The notes under the pieces are model-generated. The model was not told the DNA's origin. It did not search any database and was given only the letters and a program-made list of their open reading frames with translations. A DNA stretch of 64,000 nt from Aromatoleum toluclasticum ATCC 700605 (GTDB lineage Bacteria > Pseudomonadota > Gammaproteobacteria > Burkholderiales > Rhodocyclaceae): contig NZ_KB899503.1 in the NCBI RefSeq assembly GCF_000378245.1, forward strand, positions 62,001 to 126,000, in the 5' to 3' direction. Below, piece by piece: positions 27,792-36,179 of this stretch. Each line of letters opens with the position of its first letter. The first letter of the stretch is position 1. Position numbers and translations under genes: made by a program.

Positions 27792-28295
27792 TCAGGCTCG
27801 CCGCAGGAAGGAGGGCTCGCGCGACTTGAGCGGCTGGGCCGTGCCGGAACGGAAGCTGTCGAGCATGCGCCGCAATGCGGCCGCGTCCTCGTCACCGAAA
27901 CCGCGCTTGAAATCGGTGAGGATGAGGCGCGAGCGGGTGAGCCAGTTGCCCGGTGCGTCGTCCAGCGCGCACCAGGATGCAGAAGACGTGTCCGTCACAT
28001 GCTGCGCGAGCCACAACATTGCCTCGCGCTCCCGCAGGCCGTGCAGCTCGGCGCCACTCCTCGGGACGAGGTGCGGCGTCACCCCGCTCACGCGCGGACG
28101 GACATCCTCGGCGAAGCGGGCGACGAGATCTGCCAGCGTGAAATGCGCCCGGCTGTCAGCGGTGATGACGATACGCGCCTCCGCGTAGTCCCTCACCACC
28201 GCTTCGATCTGCGGCAGGCAGCGGAAGTCCTCGACCTCGCCCCAGGGATGGGTGACGCCATCGAAATCCATGAAGATGTAGCTTGATTGTGTCAT
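27792..28295 (-). CDS. HAD-domain protein
   Basis: A 167-residue protein with HAD motif I as FMDFDGVTHPWGE at the N-terminus and ITADSRAHFT as a likely motif II; LDDAPGNWL may be motif IV. This resembles the small HAD proteins grouped with the 'Swiss-army-knife RNA repair' HAD domain. Probably a phosphatase; substrate unknown. It converges with srkA with only ten bases between the stops. Confidence 0.8.
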   Translation of the reverse strand: MTQSSYIFMDFDGVTHPWGEVEDFRCLPQIEAVVRDYAEARIVITADSRAHFTLADLVARFAEDVRPRVSGVTPHLVPRSGAELHGLREREAMLWLAQHVTDTSSASWCALDDAPGNWLTRSRLILTDFKRGFGDEDAAALRRMLDSFRSGTAQPLKSREPSFLRRA

Positions 28296-28669
28296 TGCAT
28301 GCTTGCCGAGGGTGACGGCGCCAAGGCGCCCTGATGGCTATCGATCCGGCAACGAGAACAGGTCGGGCCGAGCCCGTCGAAGCCCTGCTCGAATGAAGAG
28401 ATTCGATGGCCGTGGGAGTAGCATGCTGCATTGCGCAAAGTCCCGCAAGATCCCACCGTCAAAAGGCTCACATTGCGTCGCAATATTTCCAAAGATATAG
28501 GCGCAAAGGCCATTTTGCTGCTACGCAGCATTTTCATGCCGCACAGCGCTGCGATCCCCCGCACGAGACGGCGCCGAATGCGGCTCGAGGTCCGCAAGGT
28601 GCTATTCTGCGATCCTGCAACCAGCTCCGGCACCGGAATCGGCTGCCTTCCGGACCGGGAAAGACCGCG
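28296..28669. other. Divergent spacer between the HAD gene and the folE-like gene
   Basis: 374 bases that should hold the promoters of both genes. A perfect inverted repeat GGCGCC-AA-GGCGCC lies at 28317-28330. A less GC-rich stretch at about 28465-28505 is the best promoter candidate for the folE-like gene, but no hexamers can be fixed with confidence. No convincing small gene is seen. Confidence 0.45.
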
Positions 28670-29311
28670 ATGAGCCACTTCGACGAACAACACCCGCCCC
28701 ACGCTCCCTGCACCGGCGTCGGCATTCCGCGCAGCGGATCATTCGACCCTGCCGCGTTCGAGCGCGCGGTCAACGACCTTCTGGCCGCCTGCGGCATAGC
28801 CCCCGACGCCACCCACATGGGCCGCACCGCGACGCGCGTGCGCGAACTGTGGCAGCGGCGCCTGCTTGGCGGCTACGAGCTCGATCCCGCCGAAGCACTC
28901 GGCGACGGCTTCCCCGACGAACGCTCGGACATGGTCGTGATTCGCGGCATTGCCGTGCATGGCGTGTGTCCGCACCATCTCGTACCCTTCCGCGGCGTCG
29001 CTCACGTCGCCTACCTCCCCGGCGGGCGCCTGCACGGCTTCGGGCGCATCGCGCGCCTGGTCGATGCCATCGGGCACCGCTTCACGTATCAGGAGTGGAT
29101 GACCCGCGACATCGCCGATGCCCTGCTGCAGCACGGCCATGCGCGGGGTGCCGCGTGCATCATCGAGGCGGAACAGCTGTGCCTGCTGCTGGGCGAGGAC
29201 CGGCGCGGCGACGAGCGCGTCGTCACGCAGGCCTTCGCCGGCGAATTCGAGACACGCGAGCACCTGCGCAGCGAGTTCCTGTACGCGGTCTCAGGGCGCA
29301 GCGCGCGCTGA
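28670..29311 (+). CDS. GTP cyclohydrolase I-like protein (divergent FolE)
   Basis: A 213-residue protein of the FolE family, recognisable from VCPHHLVPFRGVAHVAYLP, GFGRIARLVDAIGHRF, YQEWMTRDIADAL and REHLRSEFLYAV. The Zn ligands (Cys and His of CPHH and the later Cys in EAEQLC) are kept. However, by memory of the E. coli enzyme, Glu111 is Pro, the catalytic His179 is Gln (EAEQLC), and the triphosphate-binding Arg185 position is Gly. It may therefore have a changed activity. Start at the ATG of MSHFDEQ. It stands alone. Confidence 0.85.
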   Translation: MSHFDEQHPPHAPCTGVGIPRSGSFDPAAFERAVNDLLAACGIAPDATHMGRTATRVRELWQRRLLGGYELDPAEALGDGFPDERSDMVVIRGIAVHGVCPHHLVPFRGVAHVAYLPGGRLHGFGRIARLVDAIGHRFTYQEWMTRDIADALLQHGHARGAACIIEAEQLCLLLGEDRRGDERVVTQAFAGEFETREHLRSEFLYAVSGRSAR

Positions 29312-29320
29312 CTCCCCTCT

Positions 29321-29650
29321 TCAGTGAAGGGTGAAGGTCGGCGCCCCTTGTGTGCCGATCTCGAGCATCACGACGTGCTTGCCGCGCAGCATCACCGAAC
29401 CGCGCACGCGATCATTGCCCGAAACCGAGTACTCGAACTCGTAGACGCGCTGCGGGCACAAGCGGCCGTCCTCGTCGCGAACGAAACGGAACGAGCGGCC
29501 CGAGATCGTTTCGTCGAGGAACTGCACGCCTTCGCGACGGCACGCCGCACGCGCCGCCTGGACGCCGATTTCGCGCGTCCTGGCGCTGTCCAGCCAGAAC
29601 CAGCCGCACAGGCACAGCAGCATCAGGGCCAGCAACTCGGCAAAAGTCAT
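29321..29650 (-). CDS. DUF3301 family membrane-anchored protein
   Basis: A 109-residue protein with one N-terminal membrane helix (about 3-20, LLALMLLCLCGWFWLDS) followed by a soluble domain with REGVQFLDETI and YEFEYSVSGNDR, the DUF3301 pattern. Function unknown. It converges with the folE-like gene and lies 40 bases downstream of the phosphate carrier gene on the same strand. Confidence 0.88.
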   Translation of the reverse strand: MTFAELLALMLLCLCGWFWLDSARTREIGVQAARAACRREGVQFLDETISGRSFRFVRDEDGRLCPQRVYEFEYSVSGNDRVRGSVMLRGKHVVMLEIGTQGAPTFTLH

Positions 29651-29690
29651 TGTCGCGGATTCCGCAAAAACGGGTGCAGACAGCGGATCA

Positions 29691-31274
29691 TCATTCGAGC
29701 TCCATGCCGCGCATCACGAAGAAGAACACGCCGCCCAGCAGTGCCGACAACGGCACCGTCAGCAGCCACGCCGCGAAGATGCGCTGCAGTTGCGTGCGCG
29801 TGACCAGTTCCTTCCGATAGACCTCGCGCAATTCCTTGCGCTCGCGCTTCGAGAAGTTCGCCGGATCGGCCTTCTCCCTGGAGCGCGCCTTCAGATCGGC
29901 GAGCAGCGCCTTCTTCTCCGACACGCCGGCACGCTCGAAGCGGCCGAGAAAATCGTCGATCGCCGCCTGGTCGTCCGCCGGGTGGTGCGCCTTCATCTCC
30001 GCGACCATGCGGGCGTAATTGCCCTTGAGGTACTCGCGCAGGAAACCGACGCCGATCACCGCGCCGACCGCGATGTGGGTCGAACTGACCGGCAGGCCCA
30101 GCACGCTGGCGGTGATCACCGTCACCGTCGCGGACAGGGCCACGCTGAACGCGCGCATCTGATCCAGCTCAGTGATCTCCTCGCCGAGCGTGCGGATCAC
30201 GCGCGGGCCGAACAGCGCGAGTCCGAGCACCAGGCCGAGGGCGCCGGTCAGCAACACCCAGTAGGGTACCGGCGTCACCTGCGCGACAGGCCCGTCGAGA
30301 TGCGCGAGCGAATCGACGATCGACGCAAGCGGGCCGACCGCGTTGGCCACGTCGTTCGACCCGTGCGCGAAACACAGCAGCGCTGCGGCGAAGATCAGCG
30401 GCTGGTTGAACAGGCGGTTCACGCCCGATTTGGTATTCGCGATGATGTAGTTCGGGTTCGACAGGGTCCGCCGCACGTACAGGTACGCGACGCACGCGAC
30501 GGCGATGCCGCTGAGCGCCGCCACGGTAAAATCCGCGGCCCACAGCCGCCCGAAACCCTTCATCAGCAGGAAGGTCCAGAACGACCACGCCATGAATGCC
30601 ACGAGCCCGGGCAACGCGCGCCGCGCGGCCGCGACCATGTCGGCCTGATAGGTGATGCGGCGCTTGATCAGGTACAGAAACAGCGCCGCGAACAGTCCGG
30701 CCAACACCGGCGAGATCACCCAGCTCGCCGCAATCGCGCCGACGACCCTCCAGTTCACGATGTCGAAACCCACCGCAGCGACACCGGCGCCCAGCACCGC
30801 GCCGACGATCGAGTGCGTCGTAGACACCGGCATACCGAATGCGGTCGCGACGTTGATCCAGAGGCCGCCTGCAAGGAGTGCGGCCATCATGACCCACACC
30901 ATGGTCCAGCTGTCGCCGATGTCCGCGGGATCGATGATGCCGCTGCGTATCGTCCGGATCACGTCGCCCCCCGCGATGAGGGCACCCGCGGCCTCGAACA
31001 CCACCGCGAGACCGAGCGCGCCGGTGAGCGTCAACGCCTGCGCGCCCACGGCAGGCCCGACGTTGTTCGCAACGTCGTTGGCGCCGATGTTCATGGCCAT
31101 GTACGCACCGAGGACGGCGCCGATCACCACGAGCACGCCGCCCGACGCGCCGCCCTTGAGCGCCGCATACAGCATCACGCCGACGACAAAGAGCATGGTC
31201 GCCCCCAGGCGCAGCAGTTCGCCGTGCCCCTGGCGCGTGGCCTTGTCGATTTCGTCGATGTGTTTGAGTTCCAA
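29691..31274 (-). CDS. PiT-family inorganic phosphate transporter
   Basis: A 527-residue inner-membrane carrier. The two inverted PHO4 repeats carry the family signatures NIGANDVANNVGPAVGAQAL (about residue 62) and FAHGSNDVANAVGP (about 300), with STTHSIVGA and SSTHIAVGAV in each half. PiT proteins import metal-phosphate complexes using the proton gradient. A soluble charged insert lies near residues 430-490. The only usable start is a TTG at 31274, since an in-frame stop lies two codons upstream. Confidence 0.93.
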   Translation of the reverse strand: MELKHIDEIDKATRQGHGELLRLGATMLFVVGVMLYAALKGGASGGVLVVIGAVLGAYMAMNIGANDVANNVGPAVGAQALTLTGALGLAVVFEAAGALIAGGDVIRTIRSGIIDPADIGDSWTMVWVMMAALLAGGLWINVATAFGMPVSTTHSIVGAVLGAGVAAVGFDIVNWRVVGAIAASWVISPVLAGLFAALFLYLIKRRITYQADMVAAARRALPGLVAFMAWSFWTFLLMKGFGRLWAADFTVAALSGIAVACVAYLYVRRTLSNPNYIIANTKSGVNRLFNQPLIFAAALLCFAHGSNDVANAVGPLASIVDSLAHLDGPVAQVTPVPYWVLLTGALGLVLGLALFGPRVIRTLGEEITELDQMRAFSVALSATVTVITASVLGLPVSSTHIAVGAVIGVGFLREYLKGNYARMVAEMKAHHPADDQAAIDDFLGRFERAGVSEKKALLADLKARSREKADPANFSKRERKELREVYRKELVTRTQLQRIFAAWLLTVPLSALLGGVFFFVMRGMELE

Positions 31275-31335
31275 CTTTCAGCTGACCACTATGCGAACGG
31301 CGAAGCCGCTCATTTTCGCAGAATCCGGCTGCTCC

Positions 31336-31692
31336 TCAGAGCCGATCGTATTTCTCCGACCGTCCGCGGGCCTTGTCGACGGGATAGCGATCCGCGTTGA
31401 TGCGCATTTTCGTCCTCGCGGCATCAGCCAGATCGACGCCGAGAACGTCGGCCAGACGCACGAGGTAGAGCAGCACGTCGGCCAGTTCCAGCGCGACCTC
31501 ACCCCGCGTCTGCTCGGGCAATGCGACCGAGTCCTCGCCGCTCAGCCACTGGAAGTGCTCGATCACCTCCCCGGCCTCGCCGGACAGGGCCATGGCCAGG
31601 TTCTTCGGCGTGTGGAAGCGCTCCCAGTCGCGTTCGGCGGCAAATGCGCGCAGCGCGTCGCGCAGCTCGTCGAGGCTGTCCTGCCCGGTCAC
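31336..31692 (-). CDS. MazG-like nucleotide pyrophosphohydrolase
   Basis: A 118-residue all-alpha NTP pyrophosphatase: LSGEAGEVIEHFQW supplies the EExxE-like metal site and ELADVLLYLVRLADVLGVDL the second acidic helix, as in the RS21-C6/dCTPase group. It should hydrolyse (d)NTPs to monophosphates and clean the nucleotide pool. A GTG start with GGAGGG seven bases upstream was used. Confidence 0.9.
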   Translation of the reverse strand: MTGQDSLDELRDALRAFAAERDWERFHTPKNLAMALSGEAGEVIEHFQWLSGEDSVALPEQTRGEVALELADVLLYLVRLADVLGVDLADAARTKMRINADRYPVDKARGRSEKYDRL

Positions 31693-31720
31693 CGGACTAC
31701 CCTCCTGTCGCTGCGCGACA

Positions 31721-31772
31721 CCCTCCCCAAGGGAGGAAGAGCGCCCCCTTCGGGCGGCCGGGCGGGGGCGCT
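31721..31772. repeat. REP-like double hairpin
   Basis: CCTCCC-CAA-GGGAGG (about 31722-31736) followed by AGCGCCCCC (31740-31748) paired with GGGGGCGCT (31764-31772). The second arm ends in the rlmJ stop codon. Such paired palindromes are typical interspersed intergenic repeats of betaproteobacteria and may end or stabilise the rlmJ message. Confidence 0.6.
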
Positions 31773-32617
31773 CATTCGATGTGGTGCTCCAGATCGAACC
31801 CGGCGTTCTCGTCCTCGCCGAGCGCGCGCACCAGCCACGGCATCACCGACTCCAGCGTCTGCGGCAGCACCCACGGCGGGTTGACGATGTAGAGGCCGCT
31901 GCCGAACATCCCGAAGCCATCGCGCCCCGGCTTGCGCAGCGCGAGCCGCACGTCGAGCCAGCTCTCCGCCTCGAGGCCGGCCAGCCGCTCCGGAAGCTGC
32001 CGCGCTTCGGGGCGCGCCAGCATCGGGTACCACACCGCGTATGTGCCGCCCGGAAAGCGCTTCATCGCGTCGGCGACGGTATCGACCACGCGCTTGTAAT
32101 CTTCCTTCACCTCGTAGGGCGGGTCGATCAGCACCACCGCACGCCGCGCAGCCGGGGGCAGCAGACCGCGCAATCCGGCAAAACCGTCGGCCTTGCGGAT
32201 CTGAACGCGATCCGTGTCGCGCGCGAAGGTCTGTTCCAGCAACGAGACGTCGGCCGGATGGAGTTCGAACAGGCGCATGCGGTCCTGTTCGCGCAGTTGC
32301 GTCATCGCCAGCGCGGGCGAGCCCGGGTAGAAGGTCAGCCGCCCGTGCGGATTGAACTGGGCGACCGCGTCGATATAGGCGCGCAGCGCCTCGGGAAGGT
32401 CGTCGCGCCCCCACAGGCGTCCGATCCCGCCCGCGAACTCGGCGTTCTTGCCGGCCTGCTCGCTGTCGAGCGCATAGCAGCCCGCACCGGCATGCGTGTC
32501 GATGTACCACCACGGCTTGTCCTTGCGGTTGAAATAGCGCAGGAGCTCGATCAGCACGAAGTGCTTGAGGACGTCGGCGTGGTTGCCGGCATGGAAGGCG
32601 TGGCGGTAACTGAGCAT
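31772..32617 (-). CDS. rlmJ: 23S rRNA (adenine(2030)-N6)-methyltransferase RlmJ
   Basis: A 281-residue methyltransferase: MLSYRHAFHAGNHADVLKH at the N-terminus and YIDTHAGAGCYAL (SAM-binding motif I) are diagnostic of RlmJ; VVLIDPPYEVKEDY gives the DPPY catalytic motif of N6-adenine methylases. It modifies A2030 of 23S rRNA in E. coli. It is divergent from the carbonic anhydrase gene with about 100 bases between starts. Confidence 0.95.
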   Translation of the reverse strand: MLSYRHAFHAGNHADVLKHFVLIELLRYFNRKDKPWWYIDTHAGAGCYALDSEQAGKNAEFAGGIGRLWGRDDLPEALRAYIDAVAQFNPHGRLTFYPGSPALAMTQLREQDRMRLFELHPADVSLLEQTFARDTDRVQIRKADGFAGLRGLLPPAARRAVVLIDPPYEVKEDYKRVVDTVADAMKRFPGGTYAVWYPMLARPEARQLPERLAGLEAESWLDVRLALRKPGRDGFGMFGSGLYIVNPPWVLPQTLESVMPWLVRALGEDENAGFDLEHHIE

Positions 32618-32715
32618 GGAGGATGCGGAACGGGGTCAGGCGCCGAATGCTAACACTGCCTGCTATGATTGCGGGCTGCCGGCGCGCACCGCCGGCTCCA
32701 ACGGAGACAGAAAAG

Positions 32716-33264
32716 ATGGCGATTTACGCGCTGGGCGAACATGTCCCGAGCTTCGGCGAGGGGTGCTGGGTTGCGGACAACGCCACGGTGATCGGGCGCG
32801 TGGAAGCCGGGTCCAACGTGAGCGTCTGGTACAACGTGGTGATCCGCGGCGACAACGATCCGATCACGATCGGCGATAACACCAACATCCAGGACGGGTC
32901 GGTCCTGCACAACGACGACGGCGTGCCGCTGAAGATCGGTTCCGGCGTCACCGTCGGGCACATGGTGATGCTGCACGGATGCACGGTCGGCGACGACACG
33001 CTCATCGGCATCAACGCGGTCGTCCTCAACCACGCGGTGATCGGCAAGAACTGCATCATCGGCGCCAACGCGCTGATTCCCGAAGGCAAGGTCATTCCCG
33101 ACCGCTCCCTGGTCGTCGGCTCGCCGGGCCGCATCATCCGCGAGCTCACCGACGAGGACATCGCCGACCTGCGCCAGAACGCGAAGAACTACGTGCAGAA
33201 CTCGCGCATGTATGCGGCCGACTTGCGCCACATCACGCCCGACCTGCCCAAGCGCCGCGACTGA
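32716..33264 (+). CDS. Gamma carbonic anhydrase family protein
   Basis: A 182-residue left-handed beta-helix protein with hexapeptide repeats. Metal-binding His residues occur in QDGSVLHND and VGHMVMLHGC, the arrangement of the gamma-class/PaaY-YrdA group; GANALIPEGKVIPDRSLVVG closes the helix. Likely a zinc or iron carbonic anhydrase or a related thioesterase-like protein. The ATG at 32716 has GGAGAC upstream; the frame is open 31 codons further up without support. Confidence 0.92.
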   Translation: MAIYALGEHVPSFGEGCWVADNATVIGRVEAGSNVSVWYNVVIRGDNDPITIGDNTNIQDGSVLHNDDGVPLKIGSGVTVGHMVMLHGCTVGDDTLIGINAVVLNHAVIGKNCIIGANALIPEGKVIPDRSLVVGSPGRIIRELTDEDIADLRQNAKNYVQNSRMYAADLRHITPDLPKRRD

Positions 33265-33272
33265 TCGGGCAT

Positions 33273-33297
33273 CCGCGCCTTCCTGCGAAAGGCGCGG
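33273..33297. terminator. Hairpin between convergent carbonic anhydrase and DMT genes
   Basis: CCGCGCCTT...AAGGCGCGG is a perfect 9-bp stem with a 7-base loop, just after the carbonic anhydrase stop and before the convergent DMT gene stop. There is no U-tract on either strand, so it is only a possible bidirectional terminator. Confidence 0.45.
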
Positions 33298-33303
33298 CGA
33301 AGG

Positions 33304-34200
33304 TCATCCGCGCTCCTCGCGCACTTGCAAGGCAGTCGCGGCCGGCGGGTGCCGCGCGAGCCAGATCACCGCACCGAGGATCACGGCGCCGCCGAGCACC
33401 TGGTTGAGGGCGATGGCCTCGCCGAGGAAGATCGCCGCGAGCACGAAGGTGACGACCGGCTCGAGCGTCGACAGGCATGCGGCATCGGCCGCGCCCAGTT
33501 TCTGCATTCCGATGAAGAAGCTGACCATCGCAATCACGGTGGACACGACGGCGATCATCAGCACGGCGATCCAGCCTGTCGCGCCCTGCGGCCAGGCGGC
33601 GCCGGAAACCCCGATCAGTCCGCCGAACACCACGGCCGCGGCCATCATCACCACGGTCGCGCTCGCGAGCGGCGCCTCCTGGCTCATCACGCGGTTGCCG
33701 ACGAGGATGTAGACGGAATAGATCAAGGCCGCGCTCACCCCGAGGACGACCCCGAGCGGACGCCCGCTGAGCTCGCCGCCGATCGTCAGCGCCGTTCCTG
33801 CCAGCGCAGTCAGCACGGCGAGCACGCGCCCCGTCGTGAGCCGCTGCCGCAGGAATACCGCGCCCAGGACCGTCACGAGGATCGGATAGAGATACAGCAG
33901 CAGGGCCACGAGGCCCGCCGAAGCGAAATTGAGCGCCTCGAAGAAGGCATACGACTGGGCGACGTACCCGATTCCGCCCATGGCAGCGAGAATCGCCGTA
34001 TTCCGTGCGGAAGGCCAGCGGCGCCGGGTCGCAAACATCACGGCCGACATGAGCACGGCGGAAATCACGAAGCGCAGGAACAGGACCGTCACGACGTCCG
34101 CACCGCTGTCGCGCGCAAACCGGGCAAAGATCGCCATCGCGCCGAAGGCCGATGCCGACACCGCTACGTATGCCGCGCCGACGAAGCGCTCGTTATGCAT
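33304..34200 (-). CDS. DMT superfamily (EamA) transporter
   Basis: A 298-residue membrane protein of about ten helices in two EamA repeats (about 8-135 and 148-285), for example AIFARFARDSGADVVTVLFL and AACLSTLEPVVTFVLAAIFL with GEAIALNQVLGG. Probably a metabolite exporter; substrate unknown. The ATG at 34200 has GGAGAGGG seven bases upstream. Confidence 0.87.
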   Translation of the reverse strand: MHNERFVGAAYVAVSASAFGAMAIFARFARDSGADVVTVLFLRFVISAVLMSAVMFATRRRWPSARNTAILAAMGGIGYVAQSYAFFEALNFASAGLVALLLYLYPILVTVLGAVFLRQRLTTGRVLAVLTALAGTALTIGGELSGRPLGVVLGVSAALIYSVYILVGNRVMSQEAPLASATVVMMAAAVVFGGLIGVSGAAWPQGATGWIAVLMIAVVSTVIAMVSFFIGMQKLGAADAACLSTLEPVVTFVLAAIFLGEAIALNQVLGGAVILGAVIWLARHPPAATALQVREERG

Positions 34201-34342
34201 TCGCCCTCTCCGCAAAACCGCGAAGCTTGCCGAAGGGGCGGGATGCGGTCAATGAGGTTCGGCTTGCCCGGATTTTTCGCCCGTCACATTACGAGGGCGT
34301 AGAAACGCCGGCGTGCCGGAGCGGGCGCCGCGCCAGTCCGCC

Positions 34343-35119
34343 CTATCGTGATTCCAGCCAGCGCTCGCGCAGTTCGGCGAGCGCCTGCTCGTCCAGGCCG
34401 GCCCGCGCCCTCAGGTAGCCCAGCATCGATCCGTAGCGCTCATTCACGGCGTCCAGGGCAGCGCTCAGATACTCCGGGCGGGCGTCGAGAATCGCGTCGA
34501 TCATTGCTTCCGTCGCATCCCGTTCGGTGATGCGGTTGATGATCCGTGCTGTCGCCGCGCGACGCTCCTCATCCGCCATTTCACGAATGCGCGCCGAAAG
34601 CAGGTAATCCGCCATCACGGCTTCATCCGCGACACCCAGCGCGTGCAGGATCACCGCGACGGTGAAGCCGGTGCGGTCCTTCCCGACGACGCAATGCACG
34701 AGCACCGGCACTTCGTCCTCGCGAAAAAGGCGGAACAGCGTGGACAGATGTGGAGCGAGTGCCTCGGGAAACTGGCGGTACAGCTGCCTCATCATCTCGA
34801 CGGCGCCTTCGACACCGTGGCGCGTGCGCAGCGGCTCGACCAGTTCGGGGTTGGATCGCACATCGCCGACGAGTTCGATGGGGATCTGCCTCATGCCCTG
34901 CTTCGGCAGGCTGTTCGGGAACCGGTTGCGCTCGGAGGCCGTGCGCAGGTCGCACACCGTCTTCACGCCGAGCGAAGCAAGCACCTCCCAGTCCGCTGGC
35001 TGCAGACGATCCAGCTGGTCCGAGCGCAGCACCACATGTCCCGCGATGCGACGTCCGTCCTTTGTCGGCAAGCCCGCCAGGCTGCGAAAGTTCAATGTGC
35101 CGCTCAGTTGCCGGTGCAA
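34343..35119 (-). CDS. Tyrosine-protein phosphatase (Y_phosphatase3 type)
   Basis: About 258 residues. The conserved entrance GTLNFRSLAGLPTKDGRRI with HVVLRSDQLDRL and the P-loop HCVVGKDRTGF (Cys nucleophile, Arg six residues later) identify a protein tyrosine or serine phosphatase of the bacterial type. The TTG at 35119, with AGGGAAGGGG upstream, was chosen because the family normally begins close to the GTLNFR block; the frame is open to 35290 and a longer form cannot be excluded. Confidence 0.78.
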   Translation of the reverse strand: MHRQLSGTLNFRSLAGLPTKDGRRIAGHVVLRSDQLDRLQPADWEVLASLGVKTVCDLRTASERNRFPNSLPKQGMRQIPIELVGDVRSNPELVEPLRTRHGVEGAVEMMRQLYRQFPEALAPHLSTLFRLFREDEVPVLVHCVVGKDRTGFTVAVILHALGVADEAVMADYLLSARIREMADEERRAATARIINRITERDATEAMIDAILDARPEYLSAALDAVNERYGSMLGYLRARAGLDEQALAELRERWLESR

Positions 35120-35336
35120 TCTTGTCCCCTTCCCTGTCTCCGCTTTACGCGATCGGAGCCTTCCTCCCTCCCACGCCCGTAGGCGATGGAAGAAACCCGT
35201 GTTGCAGGTCCGGGACACCTCCGCCGGAAGGTGCGACGACCCGCTAAGGGCGGGGCAAGGATGCCCGCGCCAACCGCTGATTCTGCTCAATTCGACGAGC
35301 TTGTGCCAGTGGTACGGCGATTGCGCATTCGGGACA

Positions 35337-35375
35337 GGAGCGGTCAGGCAGACTGACCGCTCCTCCGCGGTTTTT
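35337..35375 (+). terminator. Strong hairpin with downstream T-run
   Basis: GGAGCGGTCAG (35337-35347) pairs perfectly with CTGACCGCTCC (35353-35363) around a five-base loop; TCCGCGG and then TTTTT follow on the plus strand. The seven bases between stem and T-run weaken it as an intrinsic terminator. No plus-strand gene is seen upstream; on the minus strand it lies behind the DoxX gene but has no U-tract there. Confidence 0.5.
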
Positions 35376-35822
35376 CTAGCGGGCGGAAGACATCGCCTCG
35401 TTTGCGGCGCTGCGGTCCAGGCTGAGCTTCCCCGGGCCCGTCAGAACGATATAGATCATGCCGCCCATGATCGCGAGGTTCTTCAGGAAGTGATTCAGCT
35501 GGTTCTGATAGCTGGCCTGATCGGCTGCCCAGAACTGGTGGAAGACCAACGTCGCCGGAACCAGGAAAAGGACGATGGCAGCCGCCGCCCATCGCGCTTT
35601 CCAGCCGATGATGATGGCCAGGCCACCGAGCACTTCGAGGGCGATCGTGCCGACCAGTAGAACTTCGCTCAGCGGGATGCCCTTCGAACTCATATAGCCC
35701 GCGACACCGGCAAATTTCCCGATCTTGCCTATGCCGGAAATGACGAAGATCAGCCCCAGGAGGATCCGCCCGATAAGGAGACCCGCAGTCTGTCCGTTCT
35801 GTCCGCTCTGTACGTTGGCCAT
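35376..35822 (-). CDS. DoxX family membrane protein
   Basis: A 148-residue protein with four membrane helices (about 13-33, 55-75, 80-98, 110-128). LLIGRILLGLIFVISGIGKI and GTIALEVLGGLAIIIGWK, FHQFWAADQASYQNQLNHFL, LKNLAIMGGMIYI are the DoxX/DoxD-like pattern. Such proteins are linked to redox stress and thiosulfate/quinone chemistry in some organisms; the role here is not known. An inverted repeat lies about 85-105 bases upstream of its start. Confidence 0.9.
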   Translation of the reverse strand: MANVQSGQNGQTAGLLIGRILLGLIFVISGIGKIGKFAGVAGYMSSKGIPLSEVLLVGTIALEVLGGLAIIIGWKARWAAAAIVLFLVPATLVFHQFWAADQASYQNQLNHFLKNLAIMGGMIYIVLTGPGKLSLDRSAANEAMSSAR

Positions 35823-36179
35823 GATTTGCTCCTGTGAAGAAAAGGTACTAAGACGTTCGGCCGATTTCGGGACGTATTGTGGCGACTAAAGCAAAACCCA
35901 TAAACGAAGAATGGTCAAAAACATTCTTCATTAAATCGAAATAATCAGCATCGATCGGGCGCATCTGCATCGCTCCGGCCTGCCCCGTTTTGCGGAGCTT
36001 TGCGGTGAAAATGATGCTCGGGAAGCAGATCGTCGCCTTCGCCTGCAGCACCGACACATCGCCAAAGCAAGTATCCTAGCGCCCTTCCCGGTTCGGTCGA
36101 GCTCCGCAGTGCGGTCCCGTGCGCGTTCGTTCCCCTATCCGCCCGCAACTGCAACTCCCTGATACCAGAGCCTTATCTC
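35823..36179. other. Regulatory spacer between DoxX and ABC-F genes
   Basis: 357 bases between divergent genes. The part from 35870 to 35945 is unusually AT-rich for this genome and holds the inverted repeat listed separately, so it is probably the DoxX promoter. No ribosome site stands out before the ABC-F gene. A 69-codon open frame on the minus strand here looks spurious. Confidence 0.5.
35906..35929. promoter_or_regulatory. Inverted repeat upstream of doxX-like gene
   Basis: GAAGAATG (35906-35913) and CATTCTTC (35922-35929) form a perfect 8-bp inverted repeat spaced by eight bases in an AT-rich stretch. It lies about 85 bases upstream of the DoxX start and looks like an operator for a dimeric regulator; no regulator gene is adjacent. 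Confidence 0.5.

Noticed and set aside
35848-36057. Open frame of 69 codons on the minus strand between the DoxX and ABC-F genes
   Set aside because: No ribosome site, no recognisable family, composition unlike neighbouring genes, and it covers the AT-rich promoter-like region.
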